NCBI GenBank assembly: GCA_030654395.1
Contig: JAURXM010000116.1
Span: 124,001 to 188,000 of the forward strand
Direction: 5' to 3'
DNA: 64,000 bases
DNA from: Aquabacterium sp.
GTDB taxonomy: Bacteria; Pseudomonadota; Gammaproteobacteria; Burkholderiales; Burkholderiaceae_C
Shown: piece after piece, positions 19,613-26,875 of the stretch
Position numbering within the stretch: the stretch's first letter is position 1
How the letters are laid out: each line of letters starts with the position of its first letter
Position numbers and translations under genes: made by a program
The notes under the pieces: model-generated
Database searches by the model: none
Told to the model about the DNA's origin: nothing
The model's input: the letters and a program-made list of their open reading frames with translations, nothing else

Positions 19613-19762
19613 ATGCACTCGATCAAGCCGCTACCTGAGTTCACGCGTTGGCTGGACGCATTGCCCGACCCCATAGTTCGTGGTGTTGTCGTGGCGCGCA
19701 TCAAGCGCAGTCAGGCCTCTGACATTAAGCGCGCAAAGGCTTTAGCCCAATTGTTGGACTGA
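19613..19762 (+). pseudogene. RelE/HigB-type toxin gene with large internal in-frame deletion
   Basis: A 49-codon frame reads MHSIKPLPEFTRWLDALPD, then RGVVVARIKR, then directly SQASDIKRAKALAQLLD. The first part matches the N-terminus and the last part the C-terminus of HI1419-like addiction-module toxins, which are usually about 95-100 residues. About 50 central residues, including the beta-sheet core with the RNase residues, are missing and the frame is kept. ATG, operator and downstream antitoxin spacing (14 bp) are intact. The product should therefore be non-toxic, or possibly only an antitoxin-binding peptide. Confidence 0.75.
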
Positions 19763-19776
19763 CTAAGGAAGAGATC

Positions 19777-20082
19777 ATGACTGCACGTATCAAGGTTGAC
19801 GATCTGCACGAATTCGACGCTGCACCATACTTGGACAGCGAAGCCACCATTGCGGCCTACTTGACCGACATTCTTGACGCTAACGATCCCGCTCTGCTGG
19901 CCGCTGCGCTAGGCGATATTGCTCGGGCAAGAGGCATGAGCGAGATTGCCAAAGCATCTGGAATCACGCGTGAGGCGCTTTACAAAGCGTTGCGAGCTGA
20001 TGCGCACCCGCGTTTTGACACTATCAGTCGAGTTTGCGCAGCGCTGGGTGTTCGTCTGGTTGCTCAACCGATTCACGTTTAA
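19777..20082 (+). CDS. HI1420/HigA-type antitoxin, helix-turn-helix
   Basis: The 101-residue protein matches the putative addiction-module antidote family that is encoded just downstream of RelE/HigB-like toxins. It has an acidic N-terminus (FDAAPYLDSEATIAAYLTDI) and a Cro/CI-like helix-turn-helix in the second half (MSEIAKASGITREALYKAL near 49-67). A good ribosome-binding site AAGGAAGAG precedes the ATG. The gene appears complete, although its partner toxin is deleted internally, so it is now an orphan or a pure transcriptional repressor acting on the palindrome at 19588-19605. Confidence 0.88.
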   Translation: MTARIKVDDLHEFDAAPYLDSEATIAAYLTDILDANDPALLAAALGDIARARGMSEIAKASGITREALYKALRADAHPRFDTISRVCAALGVRLVAQPIHV

Positions 20083-20159
20083 ATCAGAGCGCGCCACAAC
20101 AGCATTGAGGGGGTACGGTCCGGGTGGATACGGCATGACGATCTAGTCGCTGGGCGTGC

Positions 20160-20298
20160 TCAGGCCTTGACGCCGTACGAGTTCAAGGCTTGGTTCAAGT
20201 CGCTCTGATCAGACTGTCGAATAGCCCGCCGAGGTGACGCAGCGACGCCTTCGGTAGGTGCCTTCTTGGGTTTATCTGCGAGGCTGGTGCGGGAGAGT
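20160..20298 (-). pseudogene. Possible 3' remnant of a leftward gene
   Basis: Read leftward, this stretch encodes about 45 residues of plausible coding character, including SLADKPKKAPTEGVAAS and ending SDLNQALNSYGVKA before a TGA at 20160-20162. There is no start codon: upstream the frame enters AT-rich sequence of different character and then meets a stop near 20413. It looks like the C-terminus of a basic protein whose 5' part was lost when the adjacent AT-rich islet arrived. I cannot name the family. The opposite strand has a shorter, less convincing frame. Confidence 0.3.
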
Positions 20299-20311
20299 AT
20301 ATTGATATGGG

Positions 20312-20339
20312 TCAATTTCTCGATGCTTTTGCATATTAT
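20312..20339 (+). promoter_or_regulatory. Candidate sigma70 promoter for the PEP-CTERM gene
   Basis: TTGATA at 20312-20317 and TATTAT at 20334-20339 are separated by 16 bp and match four and five of the six consensus bases. They lie about 120 bp upstream of the PEP-CTERM start, with the 16-bp palindrome in the leader. AT-rich sequence produces such matches by chance, so confidence is low. Confidence 0.3.
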
Positions 20340-20373
20340 GTAGCTCGATTGGACTATGGATATACTACCCTTC

Positions 20374-20389
20374 CCCCTAAATTTAGGGG
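20374..20389. promoter_or_regulatory. Perfect 16-bp palindrome in the PEP-CTERM gene leader
   Basis: CCCCTAAATTTAGGGG is a perfect palindrome with no spacer, 72 bp upstream of the start codon at 20462. It could be a regulator site or a leader hairpin. No T-run follows, so it does not look like a terminator. Function is unknown. Confidence 0.45.
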
Positions 20390-20461
20390 TTGTGATCGGG
20401 GTCGCAAACAGTGATGGTCAAGGGCGGCGAGTTGCTGTGTTCAAGATAAAAGGGGAAGTAG

Positions 20462-21187
20462 ATGAATTTAAATATTTACGCACTGATTACGGTGTTTGGG
20501 TTGTTGCTTAGTTCGCCAGTGCATGCGATAAAATCTATTTTTGGCGGAAAAGCTAGTGGGGAATGGATTGCGACTGAGGGGAAGGATCTGAGCGGGCAGA
20601 ACGTTTTTTGGCTCGATGCTTGGTATGATCCTCCCGCTGCGGGTATATCTAGTTTTCAGTTCGAATTAAAGTACGATGCCAGTAGGTGGGCGCTTGACTT
20701 AGATAGAAGTGGTTTGCTCTGTTCTTTCGCTTCCGGCGGAGGATGTCCTCCTGTATCCGATACAACTGGTACGTTTCCATTCTTGAGTCGGTTGTCGCCT
20801 CAAATATCGGTAGGGTCACCGTTGCTTGGTTCTGTATTTAATATCCACAATGATACTGAATTCGGGCTTGTGAAGGTGAATTACAATATGGTGGAGCCGC
20901 TGCCAAGTGATGCTGGAAATCAAAATTTTCTCCAACTTTCATTTCGACCACTGTTTAGCCTTGACCCAAGCTCGGCTTATGTTACAACGTACTCAGGCGC
21001 TGAATCCACCTCAAGTTATGATTTTGAGCAGATTGGGTTGAGTTGCAATATAGAGTGCGGTAGTCCGAAGCCGTTTACCGGAGTGACCGTGACGCAAGTG
21101 CCGGAACCGGATTCAGTAATGCTGGCTCTTGTCGGATTGTTTTTTATGTTTGGATTTGGTCGAAAATTCACCACTGAATATAGGTAA
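20462..21187 (+). CDS. PEP-CTERM sorting-signal protein
   Basis: The 241-residue product has an N-terminal signal peptide (about residues 1-22, ending near VHA) and a C-terminal PEP-CTERM tripartite signal: PEP at 214-216, a hydrophobic helix, and a short basic tail with GRK. Such proteins are exported, then recognised and cleaved by an exosortase, often during exopolysaccharide or floc formation. The middle resembles cohesin-like or beta-rich exoproteins (SSFQFELKYDASRW near 63-76), and four Cys residues suggest disulfides. Codon use is much more AT-rich than in neighbouring genes. No exosortase is in the window. Confidence 0.85.
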   Translation: MNLNIYALITVFGLLLSSPVHAIKSIFGGKASGEWIATEGKDLSGQNVFWLDAWYDPPAAGISSFQFELKYDASRWALDLDRSGLLCSFASGGGCPPVSDTTGTFPFLSRLSPQISVGSPLLGSVFNIHNDTEFGLVKVNYNMVEPLPSDAGNQNFLQLSFRPLFSLDPSSAYVTTYSGAESTSSYDFEQIGLSCNIECGSPKPFTGVTVTQVPEPDSVMLALVGLFFMFGFGRKFTTEYR

Positions 21188-21446
21188 TTTCAGTGCGCTC
21201 GTCGGCAACAGTAATAATCCTTTTTGAGATTTGAATTTGCAAATTTCCAGCCGAACGGTTTACGGCGCTGCCTTTTCCAACGAGCTGTTTTCGCTCAATT
21301 CCTCGCGCGCAGCGGAACGTATTAAGAGCAGAGCATTCGGTTACCCCGTTTTCTAGCTCCTCTGTCGCGATGTACCCTGTTGCCAGTGCCTTGGACGTGA
21401 GTACAAAAGTAAAGAATACGAACCAGTACAAAGATGCGATGCGCAT
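21168..21446 (-). CDS. Small secreted hypothetical protein
   Basis: The 92-residue product starts MRIASLYWFVFFTFVLTSKALA, a clear signal peptide, followed by a small polar domain with two Cys residues (TECSALNTFRCARG). I do not recognise a family. It is AT-rich like the convergent PEP-CTERM gene, whose 3' end it overlaps by 20 bp, so both may belong to the same acquired islet. I chose ATG 21446 because the signal peptide begins there; the reading frame extends further upstream without recognisable features. Confidence 0.5.
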   Translation of the reverse strand: MRIASLYWFVFFTFVLTSKALATGYIATEELENGVTECSALNTFRCARGIERKQLVGKGSAVNRSAGNLQIQISKRIITVADERTEITYIQW

Positions 21447-21547
21447 TATGGCTAGCTCAGCGGCTGACGATGACCCTGGTGCCATGGCCCTTCTTTGGTC
21501 TGCATGACTGCAGCAGTCGCCTGCCCCCGACTGCTGATTCGGCACAT

Positions 21548-23329
21548 TCAAGCCCGTCGTGCCTGCACCTGATCGCCGCGCAATGGCTGGTAGCCTTGCT
21601 CACCCAAAACATAAAGCGCATCCGTCATCTTGGCTGGATCGAAGCCCTCGCGTTTCAGGTCGACCTTGCGGTGCTTGAACGTGGCTGTGACTTCATGCTC
21701 GGCACGTACGCGGATGTACAGCGGGACGGCATATTTGGGCAGGGCTTTGTTCAGCGCTTGCGCCAAGGCCACGCCATCTAGCTCGCCATGTCGCCACAAG
21801 ATGGCGGCCATGCCTGCGCGGCCATCGGCGCCGGGTACTTCAACGCCGTAGACGACGGCCTCCTCACAGCCCTCGATGGCTGACAGCGCCGCTTCAACTT
21901 CGGTGGTCGCGACGTTCTCGCCCTTCCAGCGGAAGGTGTCGCCAACGCGGTCCACAAACTGGATGTGGCCAAAGCCTTGATCGCGTACCAAATCACCGGT
22001 GTTGAACCACGCGTCGCCCTTTTGGAACACGTTGCGGAACACCTTGGCCTGCGTGGCTTTGGCATCGGTATAGCCGTCCATCGGGGCTTTGTCGGTTATT
22101 TCAGTCAGCAGCAGCCCGGTGCCGCCCTTGTCGACGCGAAGCATGGTTTGGTCGGCTTGGAGGATGGGCGCTTCGCTCTCAATATCGAAGGACACGATCG
22201 CGAAGGGCAGTGGACAAAATCCGGCTGAACCCTCAAACCCAAAGGCGTTCACGAAGGCGAGGTTGCACTCGCTGGCCGCGTAGAACTCGCAAATGTGGTC
22301 GATGCCAAAGCGCGCTTGGAAGGCCGCCCAAATGTCGGGCCTCAGGCCATTGCCGATGATGGCGTGCACACCATGATCGCGGTCGTTGGCTTTAGGTGCT
22401 TGGTTGAGCAGGTAGCGGCACAACTCGCCGATATAGCAAAACGAGGTGGCGCCGTTTTGGCGGATGGCATCCCAAAAGCCCGATGCACTGAATTTGCGAT
22501 CCAAGGCCAAGCAGGCGCCTGCGCCAATCACGGCGCTCCAAGCGACGGTCAAGGCGTTGTTGTGGTACATCGGCAGGGGGCAGTACAGCACATCATCTGC
22601 CTTGAGCCGCAAGCCCAGTTGGCCCATGCCGGCCATGCAGCGGTGCCAGCGGTAATGCGTCATCAACGACGCTTTTGGCAGGCCCGTCGTCCCTGAGGTG
22701 AAGATGTGAAAGCAAGGCTGACGCAGCTTGATCAACGCGGTTTGGGGCGGGTTGGTGTTGGGGGATGCCGCCGTACGCTGGCGCAGGTCGACCAAGCCTT
22801 CCGGTGCGGGCGCGTCGCCGTCCCACCACCACTGCGCGTTGATCTCATTCATGGCGGCGGCAGGCAGGCTTTGCAGTGCATCAGCGCATTCTTGCCCCAA
22901 CACCACAAAGCGGGGTTTGGTGATGCGCAGGCTGTGCGCCAAGGTGTCACCGCGTTGTTGGTTGTTCAGCAGCGTGGCGATCGCACCTAACTTGACGGTG
23001 CCCAAGACGCAAGCGAGCATCTCTGCACGGTTCTCCATCAGGATACCGATCGCATCACCACTGCGCACGCCTGCTTGCGCAAAGGTGTGGGCGATGCGGT
23101 TGGCCCAAGCGTTGAACTCGCCGTAGGTCCAGCGGCGGCCTTCAAAGACCAGTGCAGGGCGATCGGGATGCTTGCGTGCCAGTTCGGAAAACCGCTCACC
23201 GATCGACCCCAAACCATCAGGTTTGAGTGTGGTGAGGTTCCACAAGCCGGTGATCAAACGAGGTAGAGCAGGGGCGGTGCGCAAGACGCCGCCCAGCCAC
23301 CGAAAAGGGCTGATGATTTGACTGGACAT
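21548..23329 (-). CDS. Long-chain fatty acyl-CoA synthetase (FATP/ACSVL type)
   Basis: This 593-residue AMP-forming enzyme activates long-chain fatty acids to acyl-CoA. It has the ATP-binding signature FTSGTTGLPKASLMTH near residues 211-226, the second motif region FYAASECN, the TGD motif (WFNTGDLVRD near 430-439), and the hinge DRVGDTFRWKGENV. The arrangement matches the FATP-like long-chain acyl-CoA synthetases rather than classical FadD. It stands alone on the minus strand between the small secreted gene and cca. It may supply beta-oxidation, and alkB nearby would also feed fatty acids into it. Confidence 0.88.
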   Translation of the reverse strand: MSSQIISPFRWLGGVLRTAPALPRLITGLWNLTTLKPDGLGSIGERFSELARKHPDRPALVFEGRRWTYGEFNAWANRIAHTFAQAGVRSGDAIGILMENRAEMLACVLGTVKLGAIATLLNNQQRGDTLAHSLRITKPRFVVLGQECADALQSLPAAAMNEINAQWWWDGDAPAPEGLVDLRQRTAASPNTNPPQTALIKLRQPCFHIFTSGTTGLPKASLMTHYRWHRCMAGMGQLGLRLKADDVLYCPLPMYHNNALTVAWSAVIGAGACLALDRKFSASGFWDAIRQNGATSFCYIGELCRYLLNQAPKANDRDHGVHAIIGNGLRPDIWAAFQARFGIDHICEFYAASECNLAFVNAFGFEGSAGFCPLPFAIVSFDIESEAPILQADQTMLRVDKGGTGLLLTEITDKAPMDGYTDAKATQAKVFRNVFQKGDAWFNTGDLVRDQGFGHIQFVDRVGDTFRWKGENVATTEVEAALSAIEGCEEAVVYGVEVPGADGRAGMAAILWRHGELDGVALAQALNKALPKYAVPLYIRVRAEHEVTATFKHRKVDLKREGFDPAKMTDALYVLGEQGYQPLRGDQVQARRA

Positions 23330-23407
23330 GCGGAAGTCTAGACGCAGCGGCCAGTCAGCACGGCTTGATTTTTAGGACATTGCACGACACGAAGGGAATT
23401 AATCGCG

Positions 23408-24631
23408 TCAGATTTCACCATTCACAAGCGCGGCTTCGCGGGCTTGGTCTATGGCGCGCCCGATGGCCTCGCCATGTAGTCCCCGGCTCAGTGCCTCGGC
23501 GGACACGGCGGCCGTATCCACGGCCTGTGTCATGGCGAGTGCACGCTTCAATCGGTCGGCTTGTGGGTAGGGTGCAAGCTCAAAGCCCAGTCGCCCACGG
23601 GCATCGCATTCGCAGGCCAGCAAGATGTCGTGCAGCCGCTGGGGTTTGCGAAAGGCGTCACAGCGTGCCAGCAGGCGCAATACGGCGGCGGCGTTGAGTG
23701 ATTCGCTGCGGTGGATGTTGCCGTGCTCACGCGCCACCACGTCTGCCAATTCGCGGCAATCGGTGGGCACACGCAAGCGCTCGTTGACCTTTTTCAGCAG
23801 CTGTGCGCTGCGGCCTTCATGGCCTATATGACGCGGCAGCTCATCGGCAGGCGTGGTGCCCTTGCCCAAGTCATGGCCCAAACAGGCGTAGCGCACGGTG
23901 AGCGGCGCGTTCAGATGCGCACTCATGTCGAGCACCATCATCATGTGCACGCCGGTGTCGATTTCAGGGTGGTATTCGGCACGCTGTGGCACGCCCCAAA
24001 GGCGGTCAAGCTCGGGTAGCAGGCGTGCCAAGGCGCCGCAATCGCGCAGCACGTCGAACATGCGCGAGGGCCGTGCCTCCATCAGGCCGCGTGCCAGCTC
24101 CTGCCACACGCGCTCGGCCACGAGGTGGTCGGCCTCGCCGTCGGTCACCATCTGGCGCATCAAGGCCAAGGTGTCATCTGCCACGGTGAAGTCATGAAAG
24201 CGTGCTGCAAAGCGCGCCAGTCTCAGGATGCGCACCGGGTCTTCGGCAAAAGCGGGGGACACATGATGCAGCACACGGTTGCGCAGATCATGTTGGCCAC
24301 CGTAGGGGTCAATGATGTGGCCGCTGTCGTCTTGCGCCATCGCGTTGATGGTCAGGTCGCGTCTGGCCAGATCCTCTTCGAGCGTGACCTCAGGCGCGGC
24401 GTGCACCGCAAAGCCATGGTAACCATGACCGCTCTTGCGCTCGGTGCGCGCCAGGGCGTATTCGTCTTTGGTGTGCGGGTGCAAGAAGACAGGGAAGTCT
24501 TTGCCGACAGGGATATAGCCTTGATCAAGCAGGGCTTGGGGCGTGCCCCCGACCACCACCCAGTCGCGGTCGCTGCCCGAGATCCCTAACAAGCGGTCCC
24601 GAACAGCGCCACCGACGAGGTAGGTTTTCAT
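23408..24631 (-). CDS. cca: CCA-adding tRNA nucleotidyltransferase with HD domain
   Basis: Cca repairs or adds the 3' CCA end of tRNAs. The 407-residue protein shows the class II nucleotidyltransferase head: [13 protein letters not shown] at 4-16, then [11 protein letters not shown] with the catalytic acidic pair, and [11 protein letters not shown]. The second half has an HD phosphohydrolase motif (GHDLGKG), as in the longer gammaproteobacterial-type multifunctional enzyme. Its ATG overlaps the rsmA stop by 4 bp, making it the last gene of the lptD-surA-rsmA-cca operon. Confidence 0.96.
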   Translation of the reverse strand: MKTYLVGGAVRDRLLGISGSDRDWVVVGGTPQALLDQGYIPVGKDFPVFLHPHTKDEYALARTERKSGHGYHGFAVHAAPEVTLEEDLARRDLTINAMAQDDSGHIIDPYGGQHDLRNRVLHHVSPAFAEDPVRILRLARFAARFHDFTVADDTLALMRQMVTDGEADHLVAERVWQELARGLMEARPSRMFDVLRDCGALARLLPELDRLWGVPQRAEYHPEIDTGVHMMMVLDMSAHLNAPLTVRYACLGHDLGKGTTPADELPRHIGHEGRSAQLLKKVNERLRVPTDCRELADVVAREHGNIHRSESLNAAAVLRLLARCDAFRKPQRLHDILLACECDARGRLGFELAPYPQADRLKRALAMTQAVDTAAVSAEALSRGLHGEAIGRAIDQAREAALVNGEI

Positions 24632-25467
24632 GCTTGCGGTGAGCCCCCTGGGGTGACCAAGGCAGCCAAAGCAAGGTACTCGTCTACAGGCACCTCTTCA
24701 GCGCGGCGTTGCAAGTTGAAGTCCGTCTGCAAGCCGTGTTCGGTGATCCATGCGCCCAGTGTGTGACGCAGCAACTTGCGCCGCTGTGAGAACGCGACGG
24801 CCACCATCTTTTCAAGGACGGCGGGGTCCACGTTGGGCACTTCAGCGCGGGGGATCATCCGCACCACGGCCGAGTCCACCTTCGGTGGCGGATCAAAGGC
24901 CTCTGGCGGCACGTTGACGACGTTCTCCATGTGATAGCGCCATTGCAGCATCACACTCAAGCGGCCATAGTCCTTTTTGCCGGGTGAGGCCACCATGCGG
25001 TTCACGACCTCTTTTTGCAGCATGAAGTGCTGGTCGATCACGTGGTCGGCGCAAGGAAGCAGGCGAAACAAAATCGGGCTGGAAATGTTGTACGGCAGGT
25101 TGCCAATCACGCGCAACTTTTGACCGGCATCTTTGGCGACTTGGGCAAAGTCGACCTTCAATACGTCGGACTCGATCACGTTCAGCTCGGGCCGGGTGCG
25201 CAAGCGCGCAGCCAAGTCGCGGTCCAGCTCAATCACGGTCAGGCGTTCGCAGCGTTTGACGACGGGGTCGGTCAGTGCGCCCAGGCCGGGGCCGATTTCG
25301 ACCAAGGCTTGGCCGGGTTCGGGTGCGATCGCGTAAACGATGTCCTCGATGACGCCTTTGTCACGCAAAAAATGTTGACCAAAGCGTTTGCGGGCGATGT
25401 GTCCACCACCACCGTGGACGTGGCGTGGCGTGCTGCCTGAGCGGGAGGAAGGGCGGTCAGGGCGCAT
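24628..25467 (-). CDS. rsmA: 16S rRNA dimethyladenosine transferase RsmA (KsgA)
   Basis: RsmA dimethylates A1518 and A1519 of 16S rRNA. Landmarks are [10 protein letters not shown], the SAM loop [20 protein letters not shown], and the catalytic [11 protein letters not shown] chose ATG 25467, which overlaps the surA stop by 11 bp and gives 279 residues; the protein then has a 23-residue polar extension ([16 protein letters not shown], then a Gly run) before the conserved core. A start further inside is possible. Translational coupling with surA and cca is likely. Confidence 0.95.
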   Translation of the reverse strand: MRPDRPSSRSGSTPRHVHGGGGHIARKRFGQHFLRDKGVIEDIVYAIAPEPGQALVEIGPGLGALTDPVVKRCERLTVIELDRDLAARLRTRPELNVIESDVLKVDFAQVAKDAGQKLRVIGNLPYNISSPILFRLLPCADHVIDQHFMLQKEVVNRMVASPGKKDYGRLSVMLQWRYHMENVVNVPPEAFDPPPKVDSAVVRMIPRAEVPNVDPAVLEKMVAVAFSQRRKLLRHTLGAWITEHGLQTDFNLQRRAEEVPVDEYLALAALVTPGGSPQA

Positions 25468-26875
25468 CGTGCAGCTCAATCCAAGCAGCGGCACGCAACT
25501 CGCGCGCCCAGTCTTCGTAGGCGGGCTCGAAGCGGCGCTCGCGCAATACGCTGCGTGCGGCCTCGCGTCGTTGCTGTTCGGTCAATTGCACTTCGCGGCG
25601 CTCGATCAGCTGGATCAGGTGGACGCCGTAACGTGTCACCACAGGGTCGGAGATCTGGCCGGTCTGCAAGGCCGTCAAGGCTTTTTCGAACTCAGGCACG
25701 AATTGGCCTGGCGCCGCAAAACCCAAGTCACCACCCTTGGCACCGCTGCCGTCTTCAGAGTATTGGCGTGCCAATTGGGCAAAGCTGGCCAGCCCATCGG
25801 TGATTTGTTTTTTGATGACCAAGATGCGGTCAACCTGATCCTTGGTCACCTGCTGAGGCGAGGTGCGCAACAAAATGTGGCGTGCGCGTTGTTGTGTGTA
25901 GCTCGCCTGAGCGCTGTTCTCGCGCTCGACCAATTTGATGATGTGAAAGCCGGCGTTGGAGCGCACGATGGGGCTGATCTCGCCCACCTTCAACTTGGTG
26001 GTTGTGACCACAAACAGCTCAGGGAGCTTGCTGGCGTCTTTCAGGCCGAGCGCGCCGCCTTGGTCGCGGGTGTTGGTGTCGGCTGAAAACTCTTTGGCCA
26101 TTTGGGCGAAGTTGGCACCTTTGACGGCGCGCTCTTGGATGCCTTGCGCTTTGGTTTGAAGCGCTTGTATCTGCGCTGGCGTGGCCTTGTCGGGCACGGC
26201 AATCAGGATGTGCGCCACGTTCAGCGCCAACTCGGTTTGAGCCGCTGGGTCGTCTTTGATGAACGCATCCAGATCGGGCTCGCTGATTTGGATGCGGTTG
26301 TTGACTTCGCGTTCACGCAGGCGCTGCAACAAGAGCTGCTCGCGCAGGCTGCTGCGGTAGCGCTGGAAGTTCAGGCCGTCGGCTTCCATGCGTTGTTTAA
26401 GGTCGCGCATGCTCAACTGGTTTTGCGCCGCGATGTTCTCGATGGCACCGTCAACTTCGGCATCGCCCACATCCATCCCAATGGTTCTGGCGTAGGAGAT
26501 CTGCACCTTCTCATCAATCAGCGCGTCCAGCACCTGCTGGCGCAGCTCTTCGGTGGGTGGCAAACGGTTGCCCGCTTTGTTCGTGTCTTGAATTCGGGAC
26601 ACACGTTTGTCCACATCGGTATGGGTGATGGGTTCTTGGTTAACAACGGCGACGATGTAGTCGGAGGTCGTTTGGACGCCCTCCAGCTTGAGTTCGGTGC
26701 TCAGGTTGTTCGCGTTGGCGATGCGAGGCGTCACGCCAGGGGCGGCTTGGCGGAACTGGGCCATTGCTGGGGATGCCGCACCGATCAGCAGACTCAGGCA
26801 CAGCGCCTGCGTCAAGGCACCGATGACGCGCCTCTGGAGGGCGACTTGAAGGGGTGGATAAAGGTGATCAGTCAT
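25457..26875 (-). CDS. surA: Periplasmic chaperone and peptidyl-prolyl isomerase SurA
   Basis: SurA escorts outer-membrane proteins through the periplasm to BAM; LptD is a classic client. The 472-residue product has a signal peptide (ending near PAMAQF at about 38-41), an N-terminal SurA chaperone domain, and two parvulin PPIase domains (about 213-315 and 326-426; for example [10 protein letters not shown] and [10 protein letters not shown]). The ATG at 26875 overlaps the lptD stop by 8 bp. pdxA, which lies between surA and rsmA in some gammaproteobacteria, is absent. Confidence 0.95.
   Translation of the reverse strand: MTDHLYPPLQVALQRRVIGALTQALCLSLLIGAASPAMAQFRQAAPGVTPRIANANNLSTELKLEGVQTTSDYIVAVVNQEPITHTDVDKRVSRIQDTNKAGNRLPPTEELRQQVLDALIDEKVQISYARTIGMDVGDAEVDGAIENIAAQNQLSMRDLKQRMEADGLNFQRYRSSLREQLLLQRLREREVNNRIQISEPDLDAFIKDDPAAQTELALNVAHILIAVPDKATPAQIQALQTKAQGIQERAVKGANFAQMAKEFSADTNTRDQGGALGLKDASKLPELFVVTTTKLKVGEISPIVRSNAGFHIIKLVERENSAQASYTQQRARHILLRTSPQQVTKDQVDRILVIKKQITDGLASFAQLARQYSEDGSGAKGGDLGFAAPGQFVPEFEKALTALQTGQISDPVVTRYGVHLIQLIERREVQLTEQQRREAARSVLRERRFEPAYEDWARELRAAAWIELHDAP

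Larger units (their letters stand above)
20083..20461. other. Intergenic region with remnant and AT-rich junction
   Basis: The left half (to about 20298) has ordinary GC-rich composition and contains a leftward gene remnant. The right half abruptly becomes AT-rich. It carries a possible sigma70 promoter, TTGATA (20312-20317) and TATTAT (20334-20339) with a 16-bp spacer, then a perfect 16-bp palindrome (20374-20389), and ends with the ribosome-binding site AAGGGGAAG before the PEP-CTERM gene. The change in composition near 20298 looks like an insertion or recombination boundary. Confidence 0.6.

Noticed and set aside
20112..20208. Short rightward frame ending ALTPYEFKAWFKSL in the intergenic region
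   Set aside because: The leftward frame over the same bases has better coding character; the rightward one has no start or family match that I recognise.
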